DNA from: Nelumbo lutea
Taxonomy: Eukaryota; Streptophyta; Magnoliopsida; Proteales; Nelumbonaceae
Assembly (NCBI GenBank): GCA_022828595.1
Contig: JAKGHH010000008.1
Coordinates: 23,552,378-23,616,377, forward strand
DNA: 64,000 nt
Direction of reading: 5' to 3'
The first letter of the stretch is position 1, and every line of letters starts with the position of its first letter. Under the pieces are notes generated by a model, which was not told where the DNA came from, searched no databases, and saw nothing but the letters and a program-made list of their open reading frames with translations. The translations under genes were made by a program, and so were the position numbers. Below are positions 24,426 through 36,042 of this stretch, in pieces.

Positions 24426-27311
24426 AAAATATAATTAGTATATCACAAAATTTCTATTCTGATCGGGCTTTGGGTTTTATAGGGCTGGGCTCAAGCTTCG
24501 GCCTAATCATTTTTCATTTATACAAAGATAAGTCCGGCCAAAAAACCCATCCCAGCCTGACTCATGATGAGATCTAATTTTACGACACTGATTTGTGGAA
24601 CTGTTAATGGGTTGGGAGACTTGATAGAAACAAACCAGTTCCGGCCCAATTATATAGAATCTTTATATATATATATCAATTATGTAGAATCTGGATTTAC
24701 ATTATATGTACCGAGTTGAATTAGGTCGGTATTGGTTTTGGTTGTTCGAAAATCGAAACTGATTACGTACATAATTATAATACATAATCATATATGTGCA
24801 TATTAGTATATGGGGTTGGGACTGGATATACCTTGACCCAAATGATGCCCGATAAATTGATTGCACCACTTGTTTTCTAGTAACTTTTTAACTATTTTTC
24901 TCATATTCTTAATTTATCTTGCTTTTACTTTAATCGTAAGTTGTTGGAGTGATTTTTTGGTACATCTTGTGTAGTTTGTCCTAGTTCTATCCAAAAAAAT
25001 CCTTTAATTATCTCATTAATATTTTATTATATATTTGTATAATTAGATTTATATTTCAATGAAAATAAAGAGAACAGAATTATAAAACTCTTCCAAACTA
25101 TAAAAATAAAACCAGAATTGTACAAAATATGGAGAAATACTAGCCACTTTCTTGAGCATTATATAATGTCCAGTTTCAGCAGGCTTATTTAAATGTGAAA
25201 ATTTAATTTGGATATGTAAATTGCAGGGCTGAAATTGATATTTGGTATCATTGTAATTTTTTAATTTTTGAAATTCGGATTATGTACATATTTTATATTG
25301 TTATTTGTTATGAAATAGGCCCTTGTTTTTAAGGAACCCAGTGTTTTTTATGTTTTATTTTTTTTTTAAACCGGTTCAGAGGGGTCGGTTTAAGTGCTGG
25401 CTACCCTCTGAATCATGGATTGACATGATACACCCCCTATAGAGGTGTATTGGAAAGGCCCCGATATGATACGTATCGGCCAATATGAGCCGATATATAT
25501 GAACTGATACGTAACGATATTTTAAACCATGGTTTAAGGTGTATGCCACATGATCGCTAGAGAACCCTTGGCTCTTTATGTGTTTGGAAATAGAAACCAA
25601 AATAAATTTGAGAAACTTTTATTCCCTATATTTTCACAACAGTTTGTTTTTTCAAGGATGTGTTCGGAAGATAAATAAAAAGTTGAGGAAATGATGCTGC
25701 ACGTTATTTGCCTTTACTTTCTAGCCCTTTGCTTTTGCCATTGATGCCTTGCTTGCCGTAGAGGATGGCTTTGGCCCTGTTTATTTGTGTCTTTTCTTCA
25801 TAGATGGTAGCCAAGGTGGCCCAGCTAAAAGGGGTTAGTTAATTTTGTTGCATCACTCTCCAAACATGTATCTTTTCATTAATTTCCTTTTCTTAGTTTT
25901 TAATTAAGATATGTGTTAGTTAATAGTTATAAAAGAAAAGCTATGGTATTTCTTAATTTAAGTATTATTACCCAAATATTTCTTAATTTCAGTATGAGAA
26001 TCCTCCTCATACTGACCTCACAACATATCCCACCCTATATTGATAACATCTCTCCCTAAATAATAATATACAAATTAGCAGAGCGGCCTTACTTTGTAGG
26101 GGCTGTATTGGAATTGTAACATTGTTATTTGTTATATAAAAAAGACAATAATTTTTTAATAAGAAATTTGTGATTATAAGTACTCAAATATTGAAACTCA
26201 TATAAAGGCTTGAAAGAAATCATCATGTGCTCAGTTTTTAAATATTGCTTCAACAAAGCATCTCATATGAAAGAACATGATCATACAGTGATAGTTCTGA
26301 GTTCTACTTCATAGTTATCCTTTGTTTCACATTGAGAACTCCTAATTGACCCCGAATGGTAGGGCCGTTCAGCCTAGGAACCATCCAAGTAATCGGTTCC
26401 GTTTTACCCAAAGTTGATCCCTGACCAAAAACTGTTTAATCAATCAATAACCCATTGACCCGGTCGATCTAATCGTCGACCCGTTCAACGGTTTTTGCCA
26501 TTTTTATTTTTAATTATTTTTTATTTTTATTTTTTTGTTGTTAGAACGAACCAAACGATCAAACCATCAACCTAGAAACTAGTGGCCAGAATTCGTTTTC
26601 AGGTCATTTTTTCTAGATGTCAATAATTAGAAAAAACAACTTTGTAATTAGTCATGGGAAGGGTGAACATTGCGAGAGATTCCAAAACCTTGAAAGATAA
26701 ATCCAAAGTGACCTTAAACGCAGACAAAATTTGGCAGTAAATCCATCAAACTAGAAAAGCCCAAGAAAAAAAAATAAGAAAATTGAGTCCATAGTTCCGC
26801 TTTGAGACAGAGCTAAACACATGCAATTAAAGAAAGAGCAGATCGCTTTGTAAGAAGATTTAAAAAAAATGCACAAGAAAACTCAAAGAAAAAACAAAAG
26901 AGATGAAATAAAATGGTGGTAAACCTTGGACCATTTTGGAGGATCTTGAAGAAGAAAACCAAACAAAAAAAAAAAAAAAACAAAAGCAGAAAATGATAAA
27001 AAAGGAACATACCTTCCTCAAACCGCACATGCTCTAATAAAACCCACAGAAGAAGAAATCTTTGAATAGTGAAAATCCAAAAGTATAAATAACCATGGTT
27101 TCCGAACCCTTATTGACCCGAATAATCAGACCATTCGGCCCGGGAACCATCCATGCAATTGGTTCCATTTTACCCCAATCCCGGTCCCTAGCCAAAAATC
27201 GTTGAATCGGTCAACGACCCATTAACCCAGGCGATTGACCCGTTGACCCATTCAACAGTTTTGGCCATTTTTTAATTTTTTAATCATTCAATAAATAATT
27301 ATAATTTACCT

Positions 27312-27590
27312 AAAAAGTTATATTTAAGGCTGATTTTAATAATCATTTTTTGATCAATTTGTTGATTTCTTAAAAATTGGCAAATTAAACATCAAAATAG
27401 TTAACAATACACAAGGTGTGGTGAAAGGGGAGACCACCCCTTTCCTTCTAAAAAGCTATATTTAAGGCTGATTTTAATAATCATTCTTTTATCAATTTGT
27501 TGATTTCTTAAAAATTGGCCGATCAAACACCAAAATAATTAATGATACACAAGGTAACACGTGGGGAAAGGAGAGACCACACATTAAGGG
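27312..27590. repeat. 138-bp tandem duplication
   Basis: The segment beginning AAAAAGTTATATTTAAGGC at 27312 recurs 138 bp on as AAAAAGCTATATTTAAGGC, with matching TGTTGATTTCTTAAAAATTG and GGAGAGACCAC blocks. Several substitutions separate the copies, so the event is old. Confidence 0.85.
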
Positions 27591-27597
27591 TTTAACT

Positions 27598-27765
27598 ATG
27601 ATATGGAAAATATATGATATCTGAAAAATTCATGACCAGTCAACTGGAATCATAAACATGGTAGCCAATCAGGTGTTATTTATCAAAATTCATGGGTGAG
27701 TTTTGATTGGTCAAAACTCTTTCCATACCATATATTTTCCGCATCATAGATTTTCCCTTCCTTTT
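27598..27765. repeat. Dispersed foldback repeat, copy 2
   Basis: Second copy of the family at 16470-16670, with inverted ends GGAAAATATATGATAT and CATATATTTTCC. It directly follows the tandem duplication. Confidence 0.6.
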
Positions 27766-27866
27766 AATATATGTATATAAGATATGAGAGATGTTTCCAA
27801 TGTATGACTAAGATAATCTGTGAGGAGCACTCATGAAGAAAAGATCCAAACTCTCTTACTCTAGAG

Positions 27867-29165
27867 CAAGGTTCAAAGTATCGGAAACGTTATGTGTATC
27901 GGAAAGGCAAATTTAAGAGACATATTGGGATACACATTGGATACGCATAGATACGGACAAAAAATTAAGATATGCATGGAAACATATGAAAATGCTATAA
28001 ATACTCTAATAAATCATAAATAAACATCAATATCACTAAATATAAGACATAAATGAGCTATTTATGCACAAAAATAGCACATTTTAGTGGGTTTTATGAA
28101 AAAAAATATTATAATCAATAAACGGAAAGTCGGGAACAGAAACATACTATCTAATTATGGACATAATAGATCAAGTAATTATTTTGCATGTTTTATTCTA
28201 ATTTTCTAAAAACTAAATAATTATTTATTTTTATTCAAATAATTATTTTGCATGTTTTATTCTAAAAATTAAATTAAAATTAAGAAAAACAAATATGTAA
28301 CAAAAATTGAATGGGTTTATGGACATAATAGATGAAATAAGTATTTTGCATATCTTAATCTAAAAGTAAACTAAATTTTAAAAAATAAATAAATATCAAT
28401 GATTCAATATTTTAAAACACAGAGGTGTTCCAATAACTAGAGGCGTGAGGCATAGTTCAGAATGCAAGAAGCATAAGCTTCCTTAAGAGGAGGAAGGATG
28501 AAGGAGGAAGGGGGGATTTCATTTTTTTCTTTATCTTTAATAAAAATCTTTTATATTAAAAAAATAAAAATTCATAACATTTATTAAAAGGGGGGTCTTG
28601 TCAATGCAAAGGCGAGCTCGCGATGGAGCAAGATTCCCCTAACTCTAAAATATAAAATTGGGCTACATCGAAAAGGGGGAAGGGGGTTTGGGGGGCAAAG
28701 CCCCCTAAAGGGGTAGGGGGAAAAACATATTTATTTCCACTCATTTTTACACAACCTTAAAAAACTTAATAAATCTTGGCATCTTGCAAATTTATAAATG
28801 TTCTTAACAAATTTTTACAAGATTCGAGTCTTTAGAAATGTTAAAAGGCTTTTTGGAGGGTTTGGGAAAGAAAGAGGGCTTCTGAAATGGGTTTAGAATC
28901 CCTCTTTCGGAATCACTTCTATTTGTGTTTTAACAACAGTAAAATCGTTGTGTACCGGCCGATACGCTATTGTATCGGTTGTGTATCGGTCGATACACGA
29001 CCGAAACTCATCGATACAACACTAATACGACGTCGATACACCTTCGGCATGACGAAAAGGAATGGTATGATTGATTTCAAACTGTTCCCTATGCTGGAAG
29101 CCTTAAGATACAGTACGTATCGGCCGATAAGGGCCGATACATGACGAAATTTTAAACCTTGCTCT
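27867..29165. mobile_element. Non-autonomous foldback element, GTATCGG family, about 1.3 kb
   Basis: Left end AGCAAGGTTCAAAGTATCGG; right end inverted TTTTAAACCTTGCT; both ends carry CGATAC/GTATCGG clusters. Smaller relatives are at 25430-25545, 32318-32402 and 58231-58480, the last also with inverted ends. A GC-richer insert at 28440-28740 (GGAGGAAGG, GGGGGAAGGGGG) may be nested sequence. No transposase ORF. Confidence 0.6.
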
Positions 29166-29831
29166 GGAGAACATGCAATAAATACCCACTAAGTAACTGT
29201 GCTGACATGGAAAAGAAAACTATCCACATGGAAAATCCAATGGATCATTTTTAGGGGTTTGTTATTCCACATCAGCCCTTCATATCGTGGAAGTACCGTG
29301 TCACAAGATAGTACTTCGACCTTCAATTATGAAAAAAAAAATTAAAAACAAAATGAAGACTTAGGATGAATTCATCTCCCCATTATTTCTCTTAGGGGTC
29401 CAAGTTGACCTTGGATAGTTGGATTGGCCCGAATTATTGGATTGGCTCGAATTAGCATTTTACACTGGTTGGTGGTTGGGCCTTCCGGCCAGATCCACTC
29501 AAATTTTGACAAAGTCCTTATTCAGTACAGCGTAAATAGGTAACCAGTTTATTGGTTCAACCATTTGATTGTTTATCCCATTAAATTAAAAAAAAAAAAA
29601 AAATCTGAGAGACAATTCACAGATTTGATTATTTGAACAATGGGTGAGACATTTGAGTTCTCCTAATTCCGTATACCTAGAATGCAATTGTTCGCATCAA
29701 CTCATTATTTCTCTCTTAATATTGTTTCCGAAATCTCGATCCTCTTAAAAATTTGTAGTTTTTTTAATTTAGAAAGTAAAACATAGGACAGGACTATTTA
29801 AAGTTTTAAATTCACCCACAATCAATAACTC

Positions 29832-29955
29832 TATGTTTGGTTTGAAGGAAAAAATAAGGAAAGAAAAGGAAAGGAAGTGAAATGTTTACAAATCTTGTAT
29901 AAGTTTTCCTGTATTTTCCTTCTTTCTCTACTCTTTCCTTCAAACCAAACATACC
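29832..29955. mobile_element. Tourist-like MITE without clear duplication
   Basis: TATGTTTGGTTTGAAGGAAA at the left is inverted at the right as TTTCCTTCAAACCAAACATA. Purine-rich left arm and pyrimidine-rich right arm pair as a hairpin. Target duplication not evident. Confidence 0.6.
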
Positions 29956-31576
29956 TTTTATCAGTTCATACATTGCACAAATCTCTTCTAATTATAGCAA
30001 AAAGACCAATACATGGTTCTCTTTATGATTTTTATTTTTAAAAAAATGTAAAATTTATAAAACTGACAATGATTTGGTTCTAGCAGATAGACTCAAACCC
30101 ATTGAACCAATTATATTGATTCTGGTTATGTAATTTTGTCCCAATTAATAATTAGTTTAGTTTTATTCTTGGTTGTTCCAAACGGATTCAAACACGAATT
30201 GATTAATTTGTTAATAATATAAAGGTTTCTTATTTTTTTATAAATTTTATTATATTTTACATGTAAAAGGGTAAATTTGATAAATAATATATAAGATGAT
30301 TTTGATTAAAAACACTTAATTTATTGATATATTAACAATTTATTATTTTACTGTAATTTTTATGTAAGATTATATTATCAAAAAACCAAGTTTTTATTTG
30401 GTATTTATTTAAATATTTATAGCTGCCAGTAGTATCGGGTCTAATCGGGTTAAAGTTGGTTATTAATCAAGATGATTCTGAATCTATGGTTTTGTCCTAA
30501 TTAATAATTGGAATGGGAGTGATACAGGATGTCTCAATCTAGAGCCAACCTATTAACAGCCCTAAAAATTCAGTTCACAAGTAAGTTTCTTTCTTTTTTT
30601 TTTTTCCTCTTATTTTATTTTTCTTATTTACCACCGTCTACCTCTCTCTTAACTTCTAATTCCTGAGCTTCCAATTTGCTCTCTCTTCTATTACAAAATG
30701 GTTTTTTTTATTCTTCATAATTCTCCCATCTTGCTTTCTCTCTCACCACTAAAATCTCCCCTCTTATATTGGAATATTTTTAATGTTCATGCATTGTAAA
30801 TCAGTGTAGCTGCATGACCCTTCTACTAAAAAGTTAAAAATAAGATAAATATTGCTTTGAAGAATAGACTTGAAACTACCTTATTTATTTATTTATTTAT
30901 TAATAATTATAATAATATATTAATTTAATCCCAAAAATGTTTTCTTTTAACAGGCACATTTGGAAGTAATAATGTATTTTATATAATAATGCATTCTGTT
31001 AATGGAGACTTGGGAAACTCAAGACTTGATAAATTACTTTTAGGCCCCATTCGCTTTTCGATAAATTATTTACTTGAGTAAGCTTTTCTGGGAAACACTT
31101 ATCAGGGTAAATGCATTTATCCATGTTCTTTTATTTCTCATGTAAATAAGGCAATGATCATTTTAGCCATAAAAATCTATTATTAAAAAGGGCATTTTTG
31201 TCTCATTCAAGTGTTGACAACTTTCCCCCTATGTGGAAAAATTATCTACCCACCTAGGCGATGGATATCACTTACCCGGGTAAATACTACCCAAGAAAAT
31301 AAACTTTCCCTGATCCCATATAAATCTAAAAAATGAACATGGGATTCTTGATCAATGAGAACCCAAGAAAATAAATCACCTCCCAAAAATCCCATATTCA
31401 TTTTTCAGATTTTGATTCCATCTTACTCCGCTGTCCCACACTGCACTTTTTTATTCCATCGTGTCAATGTCATATTCATATCCATCGTGACCAATTTGGC
31501 AAAACGTTCAACTCTATTATTGGGTTCTCGGTTCCAATAGCCTTCTGCCTGCGTTGGAACTCGTGGGCAAATTTCA

Positions 31577-31730
31577 ATGTGTACCACCACTACCATATTT
31601 CCGTATTTTGCCAAGTCAAGACTAGTTCCTTGGCTATCATCTCTTCTATTTCAGTGTTTATCACCACTACCTTATTTCCGTATTTTGCCAAGTCAAGAGT
31701 AGTTCCTTGGCTAGCATCTCTCTCTTGGAA
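31577..31730. repeat. 77-bp tandem duplication
   Basis: CACCACTACC, TATTTCCGTATTTTGCCAAG and AGTTCCTTGGCTA recur at an offset of 77 bp with few changes. Non-coding. Confidence 0.88.
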
Positions 31731-32461
31731 TAGAAGATAGAAGCATACAACAACCTCAACCATGGTTTTGAAAATCAGACCAGATCAGACAGCTAGATCG
31801 GAAAAACCGGGAATCGGTCATCTGATCAATTCCGTTTTCCTCCAAAACCGCTTTTTCCAAAAACCATTGATTTTGGTCAACAAACCACTGACCACTGAAC
31901 TGTCTAGTTAATTGTTCGAACCGTTTGAACAATTTGACTATTTTTTAATTTTTTTATTTTTTTGTCAGAATGGGCCAACTGTTCGGGTCAAACAGTCGGA
32001 CCATTCAAACCGGTAACCAGACCCCTGACCGGTTCAGTCACCGGTTTGGTTATAAAAACCATGACCTCAACTGCCCCCTAACTGTCTAACCACACTAAAT
32101 TTGTTTAAGCAATAAAGGTTTTACTTTTTAACCTTTAATCCAATTTAAAAAACTTTAAAAGATAGAATTGTATTAATAAAAGTTATATTAATTAATTTTT
32201 AATATTTCATTCTTCTTTCATTGTCCAAACATCCCCAATTTAAAATATATTTATATCTTAGTTATTTCAATCTTAAATTTAGTGTTATTAATATAATTAT
32301 AAGATTTATCAAAACATGCTAGATATTCATATTTGCCTGAATCGCTCCACCGTATCTATACTATACTGATACACTTTGCAATACCGAAATTTAGAACCTT
32401 GGTATACAACTGTAGACTAGAATCCAAGAAACTAAGACCAGGCTTCTCAAGAAAAATTTAA

Positions 32462-32550
32462 GGCTGTATTTGGTTTGAAAGAAAAGATAGGGAAACCTGT
32501 ACAAGGTTTGTATAGGTTTCCCTACCTCTTCTTTCAAACCAAACACAGCC
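32462..32550. mobile_element. Tourist-like MITE, 89 bp
   Basis: Starts GGCTGTATTTGGTTTGAAAG and ends with the inverse CTTTCAAACCAAACACAGCC, with TAA on both sides (32459-32461 and 32551-32553). It folds almost completely into a hairpin with a small loop. Confidence 0.82.
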
Positions 32551-33076
32551 TAAAAAAACCCTCCATCTCTGCAACAATAGGACTTAGACAGCTCCACAAT
32601 CAGATCTAACCAGCCTCAGCCAAACCTTGGTTAATCTACTTTATCTTCTAGAAGCCTCAAGTTATGAGCTTGGTTTGCCGTACATCTCAGATTAGGATCC
32701 CATCTACTTGTGGAACTAGTAAACACGTGTGTGCATTTTCAGATACAAAACACATTTGGAAAAACGAAGGAATGGCTTCAACAAAGTGACAAAACTACAC
32801 TACCATACCAAGACAAAGGGAATTACCTTTTTCCTTAATAATATTTAGCTATTCCGTCCATCACTCCACTCTCAACCCCCAAAAATATATCATTTCATAA
32901 ATTATCCTCTTATTTATTTGATTCTCGATCGTCCAACCAGTTTGGACTGACTTCCCATGTTTTAGTCTTAAGACATAGGGTATATATAACAAACAATTCG
33001 TGCTTCCTTTATACAGGCAAAAGATTTTTTTTCATTTCTTAAGCTTAGCTATTGTTATATTATCCTATTCATAATG

Positions 33077-33222
33077 GTTCACCATAAGGGGGCCATTATT
33101 TGGTTAATGGTAAAATTCCAGGCTGGCAAGCTTAAGAATGTGAGTATGAATCTGAGGGCATACCAAATCTACCCCTCCCAAGATCCCAGATAGCTGGGAC
33201 CAACATTGGGTAATGGCCTCCA
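33077..33222 (+). repeat. SINE-like repeat with GCTGGGACCAACATTGGGTA core
   Basis: Contains CTACCCCTCCCAAGATCCCA and GCTGGGACCAACATTGGGTA, shared in part with 36545-36590 and, inverted, with 19966-20030. An upstream AGTATGAATCTGAGG may be a decayed B box. The family is supported by copy number rather than by a known name. Confidence 0.45.
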
Positions 33223-33599
33223 TAATGGTTGACCATAGAAGGGAAGAAAAGGTCCAACCAGGTTGAATTGGCCTACACGCAACATGGTATACCTCAGACT
33301 AAGCCTTAAACATCGGGCGAGTGTAGAACAGTTGGTGTTTCCTTACCATATGTCCATCTCTGTTTGCCTGCATGACTAGGGCTGTAGTGGAGGACCAATT
33401 ACAGTGACCAAGCATTTGACCATTCAAGGCTGTTAGATAGACTTCCAAAATTTTGCCGACATGCAACGTGGTAAAGAGCCCATTGTCGTTCAGCAAAATA
33501 CCAAATAATTGCCCAGTTTCCGAAAAACCAATTCTGGTGTCTAAATATGTTTTTCCATAAAAATATTTCTGAGTAACAACTACTGGCAAGGTGATAGTC

Positions 33600-35660
33600 T
33601 CACTATCACAGGTTATTTCACAAAATTAAAGACTTTACAATCATCCCTTAGAGAGGCAAGAGCTGCTACCTCTCATACAAAGAAAAAAAACAAATCACAA
33701 CTGTGCACTGAATCAGCTAGACCTGTTCACCCCTTTTTAGCCAAAGCATCCGCCATCCCATTTGCTGATCTTTCACCCATTGTATCCTTAAATTCATATT
33801 CCTGGTTAGCCAAGTAAATTTTTTTCATTCACACCTGTAACACCAAATTATAGACTCAGGATTCCTTAGCCATTCTACCACCAGTTTGTCAAGTTAAGCT
33901 CACTAACTATCTGCACCCCTTGGATTGCAGCAAGCAGTTCAGCTTTGAGAGAGTCCCCCATACACAGGACCAGAAAACAGTGCTACAAGTTTACCTTCTC
34001 CATCTCTCACCACCCTTCCAATTCCACAAAAGCCTGGCTTATCTCGGCAACTCCCATCAAAATTCAGTTTAGCAAAACCTTCAATCGGTGGTGTCCAGGC
34101 CACCTCCACTCTATCCTTCCCCTTAGAGCTTTTAGCAACTATCTCCCAATTCCTCCAAATGTCGTCGAAGGAGAACTGGGAGAACAACTCCAGTGTCTTT
34201 ATCCAGTGGATGACTATAACCATCACACGAAACCTGATTTCTTCCATGCTTCTCTCCTTTTCTAAGAAGATTCTTGCATTTCTTTCTTCCCAAATGGTCC
34301 AAATCAAGGCTGCTCTAATACGTCTTCACAATATCGTCCCTCTCTTCTTTGGCCAAGTAAAACAGGAGGGATCAAATAACATAGTAACCTCTGTAGGTAA
34401 CGTCCACCTGCACCCAAACAAAGAAGAAAACTAAAGCCAAAAATCTGCAACAAAGAGGCAAGAAATCAGTAAGTGGAAATAACTCTCATTATTGGATTTG
34501 CACAAGACACACCAGTTCGGGGAGAGGCAGGAGTTAGGCCTTCTCTTCTGAAGAAAGCCCATAATATTTATCTTCCCATGAACTACTTCCTAGCAGAAGG
34601 CTCTTACCTTGGTTGAATGGGTCTACACCAAAACTCTTTGATGGGAAAGGAAGAAACTGAGGAATCACAAAAGGTCTTGAACAAAGAAGCACAAGAGAAC
34701 AAGCCCTTAGGGTTGGGGGCCCAAATCCAACTTATCCGGTTTACCAGGTTTCAAGCAAACATTTTGAAAGAGTTGTAGAAGGTTCGGACAAGCCAAATTT
34801 TCGTTATCCCTAAGACCTCTATGGAATCCAAAGTCCCAACTAAGGTCCATAGAATTTGAAGGGGAAACAACAAACCTTGATACAGACTCATTTTTATACA
34901 AAGAAACTGAGTATAATGAGGGGAAAAGTTCCATTAACGGACAAGAACCAAGCCAAATATCCTCCCAAAATTTAACAGAAATCCCAAAACAAACATCATA
35001 CCTGATGAAGCGGAGAAAGTGAGGTAGGATATTGCGAATAGCTTTCCAAGGCAAGGCCAGAGTAGATCTGTTGGATACACCTGCATCCCAACCTTCCATG
35101 TATGCTGGCTATTACTTCATGCCACAGTCTATCCTTTTACACCAGCCACCTCCAAAGCCATTTCCCTAACAATGCCTTATTCTCTTTATCCACACAACCA
35201 ATACCCAATCCTCCTTGTTGAAGATTTCTACAAACCACCTCCCATTTAATCAAATGATCATTCCTTCCATCATCCGGCTACCACAAGAAGTCTCTCATAA
35301 TCTTCTCAATTCTCTTGGCTTCTTTTTGGGGAATTCTAAACACTGTTAGGAAATAGATTGGCAGGTTAAAAAGAGTGGATTTGATCAGGGTAATCCATCC
35401 TCCCAGAGATACATAATTCCTCTTCCAAGCTGCCAGTGTCTTTGCACATTTCTCGCTATGGGGTTCCAGAATCTACTTTCCTTTTGCACCTAAAGGCAGT
35501 CCTAGGTAGGTCAAGGGCCAACTAGCGATAGAACACTCCAAAATATTTGCAACAAAGTTCAGTTCCTCTTCCTCTAAGTTAATTCTTGCTATGCAATTCT
35601 TATCAGAGAGATGAGCTCAAAATTCTTCACCAGCTCCTTCAGATTCCTTATCAAACTTTG
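33600..35660 (-). pseudogene. Decayed L1-type LINE, C-terminal RT / zinc finger / RNase H
   Basis: Read from 35660 downwards, the minus strand encodes in order: the RT C-terminal region (WPLTYLGLPLG, WKRNYVSLGGWITLIKS, then MRDFLW followed by a stop), GGLGIGCVDKENKALLGKW, FWEDIWLGSCP near 34940, a zf-RVT-like stretch (NWCVLCKSNNESYFHLL) near 34490, and WTIWEERNARIF (about 34300) running into an RNase H domain KLNFDGSCRDKPGFCGIGR. The RNase H tail (SANGMADALAKKG near 33740) lies in another frame. Several stops and frameshifts break it, and the N-terminal endonuclease is absent. It is a 5'-truncated dead copy of a plant L1 element. Confidence 0.88.
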
Positions 35661-36042
35661 CTCTCCACCTTCAGATTAAAGATGAGCACTTGGTGCTTTA
35701 ATACATGATTCATGACTCTTTCTTGTAATTTTGAATGCAGCTAGGATTATGTTCTTGCCTGAACTTAGTTAGCTTAGAAATGAAAATCATTGCCTGAGAT
35801 TTCACTAATCATTACATGGACATGACAATCATAACCAGATAGAGGCTGAACTAGGATCCAAAGCTTCAGCCACCTATATGGTTGGATTCAACTTAAATAT
35901 TACATTTGTGGTCACGGGGCAAGAAAAAGCCCAGTAAACAAGAGCATCCCAATATTACCAACCCTACAGGAGATTTCCCTTTATTTTTTTCCTTTTAGCC
36001 ATATTTAAAATATATAAAAGCTGATATGAAAGAGAAATACCA

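Larger units (their letters stand above)
24435..33590. other. Intergenic, repeat-rich, no gene seen
   Basis: AT-rich throughout. It contains GAACCGG-family copies (26345-26620, 27085-27290, 31762-32065), GTATCGG-family elements (25430-25545, 27867-29165, 32318-32402), tandem duplications (27312-27590, 31577-31730), Tourist-like elements (29832-29955, 32462-32550) and poly-A runs. The 96-codon minus-strand frame at 33299-33589 has no recognisable domain. Confidence 0.5.

Noticed and set aside
33299..33589. 96-codon minus-strand ORF below the LINE
   Set aside because: No similarity to LINE proteins or other families recognised; coding potential unsupported.
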